Below, piece after piece: positions 16,598 through 26,983 of a stretch of 64,000 nt of DNA. The DNA is taken from the NCBI GenBank assembly GCA_021201825.1, contig JAJQED010000023.1:108448-172447 (forward strand). The letters run 5' to 3'. The notes beneath the pieces are model-generated. The model saw nothing but the letters and a program-made list of their open reading frames with translations. It had not been told where the DNA came from and searched no databases. The translations under genes were made by a program, and so were the position numbers. Positions within the stretch are counted from its first letter, which is position 1. The number at the start of each line of letters is the position of its first letter. This stretch comes from Alistipes sp. GTDB lineage: Bacteria > Bacteroidota > Bacteroidia > Bacteroidales > Rikenellaceae.

Positions 16598-18355
16598 ATG
16601 AAGACTACGGGTCAAGTATCTGGTATAATTGCCAATATCGTGGTTGTCAAGGCGGACGGGCCGGTATCCCAGAATGAGATATGCTATGTCCACATGGGCG
16701 ACGTGAAGATGATGGCCGAGGTGATAAAAGTGGTCGGGGACGACGCTTACGTTCAGGTGTTCGACTCGACACGGGGCCTTACGACGGGTAATAAAGTGGA
16801 ATTCGAGGGGCATATGCTCGAGGTTACGCTCGCTCCCGGCATACTTTCACGCAGTTACGACGGGCTGCAGAACGACCTGGCTAAAATGGACGGGCTGTTC
16901 ATCGAAAGGGGGACCCGAACCGAGCCTATGGATTTCGACCGGCAGTGGGAGTTCACCCCTATTGCCAAACCGGGCGATACGGTTACGGGCGGAGACTGGC
17001 TCGGCGAGGTCAAGGAGCAATGGATCGCACATAAGATCATGGTACCTTTCACTATGGAAGGCAGCTATACGGTAAAAAGCGTTGCGGAGGCAGGGAGTTA
17101 TGTTATCACCGATACCGTCGCGGTCGTCACCGACCGAAACGGGAAAGACTACGAGATCACGATGGTCCAGAAATGGCCGGTTAAGATACCCATCCGCAAT
17201 TACAGGGAGAAACCGCGCCCTTATAAGATAATGGAGACGGGTGTGAGGGCTATCGACACTTTCAACCCGCTGGCCGAGGGCGGTACCGGGTTTATCCCGG
17301 GACCTTTCGGGGCGGGAAAGACAGTACTTCAACATGCCATCTCGAAGCAAGCCGAGGCCGATATTATAATCTTCGTTGCCTGCGGCGAACGCGCCAACGA
17401 GGTGGTGGAAGTTTTCACCGAATTCCCGGAGTTGGAAGACCCGCGCACCGGTCATAAGCTGATGGAGCGGACCACTATCATCTGTAATACTTCCAACATG
17501 CCCGTAGCGGCACGTGAAGCGTCGGTTTATACGGGAATGACCATCGGTGAGTATTACAGGGCAATGGGCCTTAAGGTGCTGATCCTTGCAGATTCTACGT
17601 CGCGGTGGGCACAGGCGCTCCGTGAAATGAGTAATAGGCTCGAGGAGCTTCCGGGGCAGGATGCTTTCCCTATGGACCTTTCGTCTATCATTTCGAGCTT
17701 CTATGCCCGCGCGGGGCTGGTATACCTGAATAACGGACAGAGCGGCTCGGTAACTTTCCTGGGGACGGTGTCGCCGGCCGGGGGTAACCTTAAGGAACCG
17801 GTTACCGAATCGACCAAAAAGGCGGCACGGTGTTTCTACGCCCTTGCACAGAGCCGTGCGGACAGCAAACGTTACCCGGCTATCGACCCGGTGGACAGCT
17901 ACTCCAAATACCTGGATTACGATGAGATCAGGCAGTACCTGGATGAACGGGTGGAGAAAGGCTGGACCGATATGGTCAACCATGCCAAGACGCTCGTACG
18001 GCGGGGTAAGGAAGCTTACGACCAGATCAATATCCTCGGGGACGACGGGGTGCCGGTGGAATACCACGACAGGTTCTGGAAAAGCGAGCTTATCGACTAT
18101 GTGATCCTGCAGCAGGACGCCTTTGACGACATCGACGCCAACTGCCCTATCGAGAGGCAGAAATATATGTTCAAGATGGTACTCGACGTATGCGACAGGG
18201 AGTTCCGGTACGACAATTTCGAGGACTGTTCGGCATTTTTCAAAAACCTTATCAACCTGTTCCGCCAGATGAACTACAGCGAGTGGAAGAGCGAGAAATT
18301 CGAGCAGTACCAAAATGAGATCCTCACGGCCGTGGATGCCAAAGAGGCGCGCTAA
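16598..18355 (+). CDS. atpA: V-type ATPase catalytic subunit A
   Basis: 585 residues, the normal size. Catalytic subunit that binds and hydrolyses (or makes) ATP in the A3B3 head. The Walker A loop is GPFGAGKT at 235-242, with the following HAISKQAEADIIIFVACGERANEV typical of A subunits. The Walker B region is LKVLILADSTSRWAQALREM. The inserted non-homologous region that separates A from F-type beta is present around residues 115-190. Located after DUF2764 with a 42-base gap; atpB follows after 38 bases. Confidence 0.97.
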   Translation: MKTTGQVSGIIANIVVVKADGPVSQNEICYVHMGDVKMMAEVIKVVGDDAYVQVFDSTRGLTTGNKVEFEGHMLEVTLAPGILSRSYDGLQNDLAKMDGLFIERGTRTEPMDFDRQWEFTPIAKPGDTVTGGDWLGEVKEQWIAHKIMVPFTMEGSYTVKSVAEAGSYVITDTVAVVTDRNGKDYEITMVQKWPVKIPIRNYREKPRPYKIMETGVRAIDTFNPLAEGGTGFIPGPFGAGKTVLQHAISKQAEADIIIFVACGERANEVVEVFTEFPELEDPRTGHKLMERTTIICNTSNMPVAAREASVYTGMTIGEYYRAMGLKVLILADSTSRWAQALREMSNRLEELPGQDAFPMDLSSIISSFYARAGLVYLNNGQSGSVTFLGTVSPAGGNLKEPVTESTKKAARCFYALAQSRADSKRYPAIDPVDSYSKYLDYDEIRQYLDERVEKGWTDMVNHAKTLVRRGKEAYDQINILGDDGVPVEYHDRFWKSELIDYVILQQDAFDDIDANCPIERQKYMFKMVLDVCDREFRYDNFEDCSAFFKNLINLFRQMNYSEWKSEKFEQYQNEILTAVDAKEAR

Positions 18356-18393
18356 CGGGTAGGGAAAAAACGGATAACTCAAAGAGGACGACT

Positions 18394-19713
18394 ATGCAAA
18401 CCAAAGCATTCCAGAAAATATACACCCACATCGACAATATTACCAAGGCCACGGTGACGCTTAACGCCACCGGTGTGGGTAACGACGAACTCGCTACCGT
18501 AGGCAGCCGGCTGGCCCAGGTGGTGAAGATCAACGGAGAGCAAATAACGCTGCAAATTTTTGCAGGGACCGAGGGTATCGCAACCGATTCGGAGGTGGTT
18601 TTCCTCAGTGCACCGCCCAAACTGAACGTTAGCGATGATCTGGCCGGGCGGTTCTTCAACGCCTACGGGGAACCTATCGAGGGGGGAAACCAGCTCGACG
18701 GGGAGCCCCGCGAGATCGGCGGCCCGACCGTAAACCCGTTCCGGCGTATACAGCCGTCGGAGCTTATAGCTACGGGGATAGCCGGTATCGACCTGAACAA
18801 TACGATCGTTACGGGCCAGAAGATACCGTTCTTCGCCGACCCCGACCAGCCCTACAACCAGGTGATGGCCATGGTAGCCTTGCGGGCCAAGGCGGACAAG
18901 ATCATACTGGGCGGGATGGGTATGAGCAACGACGATTTCCTGTTCTTCAAAAACGTATTTGAGAATGCGGGGGCGCTGGACCGCATCGTCAGCTTTATTA
19001 ACACAACGGAGAACCCGCCCGTGGAACGTCTGCTGATCCCGGACATGGCGCTCACGGCGGCGGAATATTTCGCGGTGGATAAAGGGGAAAAAGTGCTTGT
19101 ACTGCTTACCGACATGACGCAGTATGCCGATGCCCTTGCCATCGTCGCGAACCGTATGGACCAGATACCGTCCAAGGATTCGATGCCCGGGTCGCTCTAT
19201 TCCGACCTGGCGAAGATATACGAAAAAGCAGTACAGCTTCCCAACGGGGGGTCGATCACTCTTATAGCGGTGACCACGCTCTCGGGCGGGGACATTACCC
19301 ACGCGGTACCCGACAATACGGGATACATTACCGAGGGGCAGTTGTACCTTCGCAACGACACGGATACGGGCAAGGTTATCATCGACCCGTTCCGGAGCCT
19401 TTCGAGGCTCAAACAGCTGGTTATCGGCAAGAAAACCCGGGAGGACCATCCGCAGGTTATGAACGCCGCCGTAAGGCTGTTCGCCGATGCCGCGAACGCC
19501 AAAACCAAACTCGAGAACGGTTTCGACCTTACGGACTACGACGAACGAACGCTTAAATTCGGTTTCGACTATTCGCTCGAACTGCTGTCCATCGACGTCA
19601 ACATAGATATCGAAACGATGCTCGACACGGCATGGAGGCTGTTCGCCAAGTATTTCACAAATAGCGAAGTAGCCATCCGTGAAGATATTATGAATAAGTA
19701 CTGGCCGCAGTAA
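18394..19713 (+). CDS. atpB: V-type ATPase regulatory subunit B
   Basis: 439 residues. Non-catalytic nucleotide-site subunit alternating with A in the head. No intact Walker A loop, as expected (TGQKIPFFADPDQPYNQVMA in its place). Family marks include NPFRRIQPSELIATGIAGIDLNN, the stretch VLVLLTDMTQYADALAIVANRMDQIPSKDSMPGSLYSDLA, and SLSRLKQLVIGKKTREDHPQV. Sits between atpA and atpD in the expected order. Confidence 0.96.
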   Translation: MQTKAFQKIYTHIDNITKATVTLNATGVGNDELATVGSRLAQVVKINGEQITLQIFAGTEGIATDSEVVFLSAPPKLNVSDDLAGRFFNAYGEPIEGGNQLDGEPREIGGPTVNPFRRIQPSELIATGIAGIDLNNTIVTGQKIPFFADPDQPYNQVMAMVALRAKADKIILGGMGMSNDDFLFFKNVFENAGALDRIVSFINTTENPPVERLLIPDMALTAAEYFAVDKGEKVLVLLTDMTQYADALAIVANRMDQIPSKDSMPGSLYSDLAKIYEKAVQLPNGGSITLIAVTTLSGGDITHAVPDNTGYITEGQLYLRNDTDTGKVIIDPFRSLSRLKQLVIGKKTREDHPQVMNAAVRLFADAANAKTKLENGFDLTDYDERTLKFGFDYSLELLSIDVNIDIETMLDTAWRLFAKYFTNSEVAIREDIMNKYWPQ

Positions 19714-19724
19714 AGGCAAGTGAC

Positions 19725-20339
19725 ATGGCAATCAAGTTCCAATATAACAAAACGTCGCTGAACGACCTGGACAAGCAGCTCAAGATGCGCCGGAACGCTC
19801 TTCCGACTTTGAAGAGCAAAGAGTCCGCACTTAGGGCCGAAGTTCAGAAAGCGAAAGAGGCCGCGCTCGACTACGAACAACGGCTCGCTTCGCTTACGGC
19901 GCAGTACGACTATATGACCGCGCTGTGGGGGGAGTTCGACCCGGACCTTTTGAAAATAAAGGATGTGGAGCTGGAGGTTAGCAAAATTGCCGGGGTACGC
20001 ATCCCGGCGATAAAGGAGGTAGTTTTCGAGGAGAAGCCGTATGATCTGTTCAGCAGTCCGGCATGGTATGCCGACGGGGTGGCCCTGCTGCGCAACCTCT
20101 CGGAACTCAGCCTGCAGTATGAATTCTTCAGGCACAAAATGCGCCTTTTGGACTATGCACGACGCAAGACCACGCAGAAAGTAAACCTCTATGAAAAGGT
20201 ACAGATCCCCGGCTATCAGGACGCTATACGAAAGATAAAACGATTCCTGGAGGACGAGGAGAACCTTTCGAAGAGTTCCCAGAAGATCGTCAAGAGCCGG
20301 CAGGCCCAGGCGGAGAAAAGAAAGGAGGTGGCCGTATGA
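19725..20339 (+). CDS. atpD: V-type ATPase central stalk subunit D
   Basis: 204 residues. Forms the rotating shaft inside the A3B3 head. Long N-terminal and C-terminal helices (ALPTLKSKESALRAEVQKAK; VNLYEKVQIPGYQDAIRKIKRFLEDEE) make the antiparallel coiled coil of this subunit, with the hallmark NxYExVxIP-type segment conserved. Its stop overlaps the start of atpI (ATGA), so translation is coupled. No separate F subunit gene follows. Confidence 0.92.
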   Translation: MAIKFQYNKTSLNDLDKQLKMRRNALPTLKSKESALRAEVQKAKEAALDYEQRLASLTAQYDYMTALWGEFDPDLLKIKDVELEVSKIAGVRIPAIKEVVFEEKPYDLFSSPAWYADGVALLRNLSELSLQYEFFRHKMRLLDYARRKTTQKVNLYEKVQIPGYQDAIRKIKRFLEDEENLSKSSQKIVKSRQAQAEKRKEVAV

Positions 20340-22168
20340 TCGTCAGGATGCAGAAATACGATTTCGTGCTTTTCGCCGGGCAGAAAGAGGACTTCCTTGA
20401 AAAGTTGCAGGACCTCGGACTGGTGGATATAACCGTACGGGGCTGGGAGCCGGACGAAAAGGAAAGGGAGCTGATGCTATCGATCGAACGCCACCGGGCC
20501 GCCGTATCGCGGCTCCGGGCGATGGCAAACGACGAGGCCGTTAAATCGGCAGTCCCTTATTCCACCGGCCGCGAAGCTTACGAGAACTATTCGAGGGCCT
20601 CAGCCGAGGAGGATAACCTTACGGCACTTATCGCACAGGAACGCAAAGAGGCTGAATACCTCGGGCATTGGGGCGAATTCGACCCCGGGGAATTTTCACA
20701 GTTGGAACAGCAGGGTGTAAAGCTCCGTTATTTCCACGCTTATACTAAAGAGTTCGAGAGCCGGCGCCGGGAATGGGAAGCCGAATATACCGTTTATCCG
20801 GTTAGCCAGGAGAACGGCATAACATATTTTGTGGTTATTACCGCTCCGGGGCAGGAGGTGCTGATAAATGCACAGGAGGACCGGGCTCCCGAGATGACCT
20901 ACACCCAAAAACTCCGGGAGATAGAGCAGCTGGAAGCAAGGCGGGAAGCGCTCAAGGAGACCATCGAACGGGCGGCCGCTTCCGTGGACCTGATCGAACA
21001 GCACGGTTTCGAGGAGGAGGAAGAGTTGCATATCGAACAGGTGCTGGACACGGGAGTGGAGGCTGCGGACGGCACCCTTATATTGATGGAAGGATGGGCT
21101 ACGGCCGAAACGGCCCGTAAGGTGGACGACATGCTGACCGCCTACCCCAACCTGTTCTATGTAAAATCCGAACCGACACCTGATGACGAACCGCCCGTGC
21201 TGTTGAGGAACAACCGCTTCAACAAGATGTTCGAAGTGATCGGCAGTTTCTATTCCCTGCCGAAATACGGTACGCTGGATCTTACCCCGTTCTTCGGGCC
21301 GTTCTACGTGCTGTTTTTCGGGCTGTGCCTCGCAGATGCCGGATACGGGTTGATTTTCCTTGTCGCCGGGCTTATTATGAGGAACAAGGTAAAAGCCGAC
21401 TGGAAACCGGCGGCCAACCTTGTTACCCTTTGCGGACTTTCGACCGTAATATGCGGGATGTTTCTCGGCTCGTTCTTCGGAATACAGTTAACCGATATCG
21501 AGGCGTTCGGGAATTTCCGTAATTATATACTATCGCCGGACAATATGTTCGCACTGGCCCTGGGACTGGGTGTCGTACAGATCCTGTTCGGGATGTTTAT
21601 AAAAGTGGCTAACCTGACCCGGCAATTCGGTTTCCGCTATGCCCTTGCGACACTGGGATGGATACTGGTCCTGTTGTCGGCCATCGGGGCCTATATTTTG
21701 GGGCAGGAGGGAGTGCCGGCTCAATTCGCTATGTCCGCCGTGCCGGTTTGGATATGGTGCGTAATGGGTCTGGGAGGTTTTATGATGTTTTTCCTCAATT
21801 CCCCGGGCAAGAATCCTTTCATGAACTTCGGGACGGGATTATGGAACACTTATAACCACCTGACCGGCATTATCGGGGATGTGCTCAGCTATATCCGCCT
21901 TTTCGCTATCGGGCTGTCAGGAGGTATCCTGGCCTCGGTATTCAATCAGCTGGCGCTGGGTCTCAGCCCCGACATACCGGTGGTAAGGCAAATTTGCATT
22001 ATCCTGATCCTTTCTATCGGCCACGGTATAACGCTGTTCATGTCCACCTTGAGCGCGTTCGTTCATCCGATGAGGCTTACGTTCGTGGAATTCTACGGCA
22101 ATGCGGGATTCGAGGCGTCGCAACGCAAGTTCAACCCGTTGAAGCGGTCGGCCGCCGATGCGGGATAA
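20336..22168 (+). CDS. atpI: V-type ATPase membrane subunit I
   Basis: 610 residues, in the usual 600-680 range. The N-terminal half is cytoplasmic with coiled-coil segments that bind the peripheral stalks. The C-terminal half has about seven membrane helices forming the stator half-channel beside the ring. Family motifs: KYGTLDLTPFFGPFYVLFFGLCLADAGYGL, TGIIGDVLSYIRLFAIGLSGG (with the essential Arg in YIRLFA), and ISIGHG-like LSIGHGITLFMSTLSAFVHPMRLTFVEFYGN near the end. Starts inside the atpD stop. Confidence 0.95.
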   Translation: MIVRMQKYDFVLFAGQKEDFLEKLQDLGLVDITVRGWEPDEKERELMLSIERHRAAVSRLRAMANDEAVKSAVPYSTGREAYENYSRASAEEDNLTALIAQERKEAEYLGHWGEFDPGEFSQLEQQGVKLRYFHAYTKEFESRRREWEAEYTVYPVSQENGITYFVVITAPGQEVLINAQEDRAPEMTYTQKLREIEQLEARREALKETIERAAASVDLIEQHGFEEEEELHIEQVLDTGVEAADGTLILMEGWATAETARKVDDMLTAYPNLFYVKSEPTPDDEPPVLLRNNRFNKMFEVIGSFYSLPKYGTLDLTPFFGPFYVLFFGLCLADAGYGLIFLVAGLIMRNKVKADWKPAANLVTLCGLSTVICGMFLGSFFGIQLTDIEAFGNFRNYILSPDNMFALALGLGVVQILFGMFIKVANLTRQFGFRYALATLGWILVLLSAIGAYILGQEGVPAQFAMSAVPVWIWCVMGLGGFMMFFLNSPGKNPFMNFGTGLWNTYNHLTGIIGDVLSYIRLFAIGLSGGILASVFNQLALGLSPDIPVVRQICIILILSIGHGITLFMSTLSAFVHPMRLTFVEFYGNAGFEASQRKFNPLKRSAADAG

Positions 22169-22203
22169 CGACAGAAAAACGACAAACGAAAATAAATGTT
22201 TAA

Positions 22204-22668
<465 letters not shown>

Positions 22669-22687
22669 TAAGTCCTAAAAAATCGTC

Positions 22688-22730
22688 AAAACGGGGAACC
22701 GGCCGCACTGCGGGCCGGTTCCCCGTTTTT
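22688..22730 (+). terminator. Intrinsic terminator of the V-ATPase operon
   Basis: A perfect 17-bp stem (22688-22704 with 22713-22729) with an 8-nt loop, ending in a T-run (22726-22730). It starts 19 bases after the atpK stop. Confidence 0.9.
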
Positions 22731-22739
22731 GGACCCGTA

Positions 22740-22769
22740 TTGAACCGTTGGCAAATTTTCGTACATTTG
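22740..22769 (+). promoter_or_regulatory. Promoter of holA
   Basis: TTG (22740-22742), 19 bases, TACATTTG (22762-22769): full Bacteroidota consensus, immediately after the V-ATPase terminator. Leader of about 50 nt to the holA start. Confidence 0.7.
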
Positions 22770-22825
22770 CGGGTAATTACGGCCTGCGGGCCGCAAACGA
22801 GCGTCCAAGATAACCGAAAAGATAA

Positions 22826-23896
22826 GTGGCCAAGAGCAGTGTAAGTTTCCGGGACAGCATATCCGGCTTTACCGCGATCTCGAAAGATATCCGTAACGGT
22901 AAGTTTTCGCCGGTATACCTGTTGATGGGCGAGGAGGGTTACTTTATCGACCGTATCTCGGACCTGTTGGCCGAAAGTATCCTATCGGAGGAGGAGCGGG
23001 CATTTAACCAGATCGTCGTATACGGCAAGGACAGCGAATGCGGCGATATAATAAACTTCTGCAAGCAGATGCCAATGATGGGCGCCTATCAGGTAGTTAT
23101 CCTCAAGGAAGCCCAGCAACTGCGTAAGATCGAACAGCTGTCGTTATACACCCAGTCTCCTTCAGCGACCACCGTACTGGTTATCTGCCATAAGGAGAAG
23201 AACCTCGATAAACGGTCGGCGCTTTATAAGCAGATTAACAAGATCGGGGTCGTTTTCGAGTCGGTTCGGCCGAGGGATTACGAAATCGGGGGGTGGCTCT
23301 CGGAATTCGTGCGTTCCAAAGGGCTGGGGATCGAACCCAAAGCGCTGACGATGCTGACCGACCACCTGGGTTCCGATATCGCCAAAATATCCAACGAGCT
23401 GGACAAACTGGTAACCTATCTGCCCGAGGGAACAGCTGCGATAACCCCGGACCATATCGAGCAAAATATAGGCATCAGTAAGGATTTCAATAATTTCGAG
23501 CTGACCAAAGCCATCAGCGAACGTAACACACAACGGGCACTGCTCATCGCCGAACATTTCTCGCGCAACCCGAAAGAACATCCGCTGCTGGTAACAATCA
23601 GCACACTGTTCTCCCATTTCCAGCGGATCTTTATCATAAATTACCAGAAGTGGCTCGCCCGCAACCGGGGTACGGCATTGCCGTCGGATGCCGAACTGGC
23701 CCGTATGCTGAAGATACCGTCGGCTTACTTTCTTAACGAATACAAACAGGCTTCAGCACTGTATCCCAACAAAAAAGTATTCGTGATCCTCGGGCTGCTG
23801 AGGGAGTACGATATGAAAAGCAAGGGCATGAACGCCGGAACGGCAACCGACGGCGAACTGCTCCGCGAACTGCTCCTTAAAATATTCCTGCTTTAA
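22826..23896 (+). CDS. holA: DNA polymerase III delta subunit
   Basis: 356 residues, starting with GTG. Clamp-loader subunit that opens the beta sliding clamp. Characteristic early block: NGKFSPVYLLMGEEGYFIDRISDLL (the degenerate AAA+ N-terminus), then VVILKEAQQLRKIEQLSLYTQSPSATTVLVICHKEKNLDKRSALYK, and the C-terminal helical collar with LRMLKIPSAYFLNEYKQA-like sequence. No intact P-loop, as expected for delta. Own promoter; converges on the thioesterase gene with only 5 bases between stops. Confidence 0.92.
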   Translation: MAKSSVSFRDSISGFTAISKDIRNGKFSPVYLLMGEEGYFIDRISDLLAESILSEEERAFNQIVVYGKDSECGDIINFCKQMPMMGAYQVVILKEAQQLRKIEQLSLYTQSPSATTVLVICHKEKNLDKRSALYKQINKIGVVFESVRPRDYEIGGWLSEFVRSKGLGIEPKALTMLTDHLGSDIAKISNELDKLVTYLPEGTAAITPDHIEQNIGISKDFNNFELTKAISERNTQRALLIAEHFSRNPKEHPLLVTISTLFSHFQRIFIINYQKWLARNRGTALPSDAELARMLKIPSAYFLNEYKQASALYPNKKVFVILGLLREYDMKSKGMNAGTATDGELLRELLLKIFLL

Positions 23897-23901
23897 AATA
23901 C

Positions 23902-24288
23902 TTATTTGAGTTTGCCGAGGAACTTTTCCCGGTCGACTATATAGCGGATATGGGTCCCCTCCCCGATCGGACCGGTACTGTCGCAAGCCGATACGCCGAA
24001 TACGAGTTTGCGGCTTTCGACAGACAAAAGGCGTGCTGTGGCGGAGACTTTTTCACCCGGTCCTGTAGCTTTTATGTGCGATACGTCTATTGCGGTGCCG
24101 ACAGTAGCGCTGCCGGACGGCAGGCAGTCCGCGACACATGTCATGGCCGCATTCTCCATAAGGGCGACCATAGCCGGGGTGGCGAATACATCCATATCGC
24201 CGGAACCCAGCGTTGAAGCCGTATTGGTTTTATCTACGGTAGTTTCGCTCGTGAACTCGAGGCCAGCTTTCAATTCGGGTGTAGCCAT
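23902..24288 (-). CDS. Hotdog-fold thioesterase, fluoroacetyl-CoA thioesterase-like
   Basis: 128 residues from the ATG at 24288; the frame extends to 24366, but that stretch overlaps the flavodiiron gene and does not fit the family. Matches the FlK-like single hotdog group: GLEFTSETTVDKTNTASTLGSGDMDVFATPAMVALMENAAMTCV, with a Glu in the ALMENAA helix and later GTAIDVSHIKATGPGEKVSATA. Such proteins hydrolyse acyl-CoA esters; relatives of unknown substrate are common in anaerobes. It starts 1 base after the flavodiiron stop, so it is co-transcribed with it. Confidence 0.82.
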   Translation of the reverse strand: MATPELKAGLEFTSETTVDKTNTASTLGSGDMDVFATPAMVALMENAAMTCVADCLPSGSATVGTAIDVSHIKATGPGEKVSATARLLSVESRKLVFGVSACDSTGPIGEGTHIRYIVDREKFLGKLK

Positions 24289-24289
24289 A

Positions 24290-25489
24290 CTATTTATTTT
24301 CGAGTAATTTTTCAGCCATAGCCCGGGCAAGTTTGTCACAGGCGTCATACTTCTCTTCGGTGGCACAGCCTAACATTTCCACAGGGTCACAAATTATCTC
24401 CCAGCCAGATTTTTCAGCGAACAGGCGCAGATTACGCGCACCACCGCCATTCCAGCTGCACGTACCGAAAATACCCAACAACCGGTCTTTGACCCCGTAA
24501 TGTAGGATTTCGGTACAAAGCTGTTCCATCAAAGGGAACATCTCCGTATTGTAAGCACAGCTACCCAGCATGACTCCACGGCATCTCCATATTTCGCTTA
24601 TAAGGTACGATATATGGGTTTTCGACACGTCATATACACGGATGTCCCGCACTCCGAGGCGGGAAGTACGGTTGGCAATGTAATCGGCCATATGGGCACC
24701 GTTCCCGTACATGGAAGCATAAATGACCACCAACGCATCCTCAGTCTCGCATTTGCTCCATTTGTCGTATAACCCTACCACTTTGGAAACGTTCTGCTGC
24801 CATACCGGGCCGTGAAGCGAACATATGGTGTCGATCTGTACTCCATCTAATTTTGCCAGGGCTTTCTGTACCATATTGCCATACTTGCCGACAATATTGG
24901 AGTAGTAGCGGCGCATTTCGTTCTCGTAATATTCGAACTTCACATCCTTATCCAACACCCCGCCGTCGAGCGTGCCGAACGTCCCGAACGCATCCCCGGA
25001 AAAAAGGACCTTGTCCGTACGGTCATAGGTCATCATCGTTTCGGGCCAGTGGACCCACGGGGTCATCACGAACTTGAGTTTATGGTATCCCAGATCGATT
25101 TCGTCCCCGTCCTTTACTTCCATCAGCTTTTCCGGCAGGTCGGAAAAATAAGCCCGCAGGATATTGAAAGTCTTATTGTTGCCCACTATGGTCACCTGCG
25201 GAAAGCGGCGCACGATGGTCGCGATCTCACCCGAGTGGTCCGGCTCCATGTGGTTTATAATAAGGTAGTCGAGCGGTCGCGATTCGAGGATGGATTCCAA
25301 CCGTGATAAATAGGAACCGTCGGTACCCATCTCGATGGTGTCCACCAAGGCCGTTTTTTCGTCCGCGATAACGTACGAGTTATAGGAGACCCCGAACGGC
25401 AGCGGCCACAGGTTTTCGAAACGGTGTTTGCGGCGGTCGTTAGTGCCTATCCAGTGAATTTTGCCCGTAATTTCGACATTGAAGAACAT
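24290..25489 (-). CDS. Flavodiiron protein (FprA/rubredoxin:oxygen oxidoreductase type)
   Basis: 399 residues, class A length. Reduces O2 to water, or NO to N2O, protecting anaerobes. The N-terminal metallo-beta-lactamase domain has the diiron ligands His80, Glu82, Asp84 and His85 in HMEPDHSG, with further ligands in WVHWPE, SGDAFG and CSLHGP. The C-terminal flavodoxin domain begins near residue 250 with the FMN loop ASMYGNGAHMADYIA and continues with GSCAYNTEMFPLM and FGTCSWNGGGARN. Lies 52 bases after the hydrogenase gene on the same strand; no separate promoter was recognised, so the redox genes may share a transcript. Confidence 0.94.
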   Translation of the reverse strand: MFFNVEITGKIHWIGTNDRRKHRFENLWPLPFGVSYNSYVIADEKTALVDTIEMGTDGSYLSRLESILESRPLDYLIINHMEPDHSGEIATIVRRFPQVTIVGNNKTFNILRAYFSDLPEKLMEVKDGDEIDLGYHKLKFVMTPWVHWPETMMTYDRTDKVLFSGDAFGTFGTLDGGVLDKDVKFEYYENEMRRYYSNIVGKYGNMVQKALAKLDGVQIDTICSLHGPVWQQNVSKVVGLYDKWSKCETEDALVVIYASMYGNGAHMADYIANRTSRLGVRDIRVYDVSKTHISYLISEIWRCRGVMLGSCAYNTEMFPLMEQLCTEILHYGVKDRLLGIFGTCSWNGGGARNLRLFAEKSGWEIICDPVEMLGCATEEKYDACDKLARAMAEKLLENK

Positions 25490-25541
25490 AGAGCTCGGTT
25501 TATGGGGTTATATAATGCGGTTATCCGTTGCGTAATATAGA

Positions 25542-26978
25542 TCAGATCGTCCTGTCAGCGGTGTTTTTCACGACTTCTCCCACCTGCCTTACCGCTACTT
25601 TCGGGTTTGCAATAACGTTGCACCCGTTAACACATCCGCCCGCACAAGCCATCACTTCCACCATATTGGCGTTGCAGTTCTTCGGCAGGGCCTTAAGTTC
25701 CCTAATACGGGCCTTGTCGATGCCGTCGATCAGCAACGGGACGATCTCCACCCTGTCCGCAACCCGTGTTTTAACGGCCGTCATCACTCCCGAAGTTACC
25801 GGGTAACCACGGCTCGTAGAATCTATAGTGCGGTCCAGTTCGACTGCGCTGCTCTTTGCAACATCTATGCCTTTCGCGACGAACATCGACCCTATCTCGG
25901 CAAAACTTAACATAAAGTCCGCATTCGGGTCGCAGTAGGTCTCGTGCCGTTTGGCAAGGCATGGGCCGACGAACACCAGCACCGCATCCGGGAACTGTTC
26001 CCGGGCCAGCCGGGCAGTATATTGCATCGGGGTGAGCGTGTCGGAGACGAACGGGGCCAATTCCGGGATGTGTTTCTTGACGGCCGTAGTGTAGGACGGG
26101 CAACAGGAAGTGGTCATAAATTGCTGGCCATCTTCCATTTTATGGATGAATTCCCGGGCCTCGTTTTCGGTGGTAAGGTCAGCTCCTTTTGCCACCTCCA
26201 CCACCTCGTCGAATCCCAATTGCTTAATAGCGCCGAGTATCGAAGCCAACGGAGCCTTGAACTGACCGGCAATGGCCGGGGCGACCATAGCAACCAGTTT
26301 GCGTCCTTGGCGCATGGCATTGAACACATCCATTATGTGGGACTTCTCCATGACGGCCCCGAACGGACAGGAAGCTACGCACTTACCACAATAGATACAC
26401 TTATCGTAATCTATCTTTTCCGTACCGTCCTCCCGCTTGGAGATCGCACCGACCGGGCACGATTCCTCACATGGCACGGGTACGTAAATAATGGCGTGGA
26501 ACGGGCAGCTTTTTTGGCAGATACCGCAGTTCACGCACTTCTCATGGCTTATCTGGGCCTGTCCGGCTTCGAAATATATGGCGTCTTTCGGGCAGTTGAG
26601 CATACACGGGCGGGCCATACATCCCCGGCACATATTGGTCACCACATAGTTGGTGCGCACACAGGCGCTGCAAACATCGTCGACTACCGTAAGCGGCTCG
26701 CACGGTATGCCGGTTCGCTGCCATGCCCTCCCGACATAATCCGCCAGGGGGGTCAGCTCATCATCCTCCTCCCGGATATCGAACCCGAGCAGGGCCATTA
26801 TCTTGTAACGGAGCATCGCCCGGTCCTTGTAGATACAGCACCGTGAACTGTCCCCGTCTTTGGGCCGCATCTCGAGCGGGATACGGTCTATCTTCAGTTC
26901 GAGATTACCCTCGCTGAACAGTTTAGTTATCCTCGAGATGAGTTCCCGGTGGATCAGTACCGCGTTATTGACAGGCAT
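25542..26978 (-). CDS. [FeFe] hydrogenase, monomeric, probably group B
   Basis: 478 residues. Interconverts protons and H2, with electrons from ferredoxin. The N-terminal part is Cys-rich: a VCSACVRTNYVVTNMCRGCMARPCMLNCP motif (about 102-130), then two 4Fe-4S ferredoxin motifs (CVNCGICQKSCPF, CIYCGKCVASCPF). The H-cluster motifs are present: L1 TSCCP (residues 290-294), L2 as VGPCLAK (Cys340), and L3 ExMxCxxGCxxG as EVMACAGGCVNG (441-452). L1 has SY after TSCCP instead of the GW of well-studied group A enzymes, and the layout fits group B of anaerobes. Starts 5 bases after the 2Fe-2S gene. Maturases HydE, HydF and HydG are not in the window. Confidence 0.92.
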   Translation of the reverse strand: MPVNNAVLIHRELISRITKLFSEGNLELKIDRIPLEMRPKDGDSSRCCIYKDRAMLRYKIMALLGFDIREEDDELTPLADYVGRAWQRTGIPCEPLTVVDDVCSACVRTNYVVTNMCRGCMARPCMLNCPKDAIYFEAGQAQISHEKCVNCGICQKSCPFHAIIYVPVPCEESCPVGAISKREDGTEKIDYDKCIYCGKCVASCPFGAVMEKSHIMDVFNAMRQGRKLVAMVAPAIAGQFKAPLASILGAIKQLGFDEVVEVAKGADLTTENEAREFIHKMEDGQQFMTTSCCPSYTTAVKKHIPELAPFVSDTLTPMQYTARLAREQFPDAVLVFVGPCLAKRHETYCDPNADFMLSFAEIGSMFVAKGIDVAKSSAVELDRTIDSTSRGYPVTSGVMTAVKTRVADRVEIVPLLIDGIDKARIRELKALPKNCNANMVEVMACAGGCVNGCNVIANPKVAVRQVGEVVKNTADRTI

Positions 26979-26983
26979 CTCCT

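Noticed and set aside
16847..18382. A 511-codon open frame on the minus strand opposite atpA
   Set aside because: It mirrors the conserved V-ATPase A gene, has no family motif, and is explained by the GC-rich codon use of the plus-strand gene.
18379..19731. A 450-codon open frame on the minus strand opposite atpB
   Set aside because: Same reason: shadow of a highly conserved gene with no recognisable domain.
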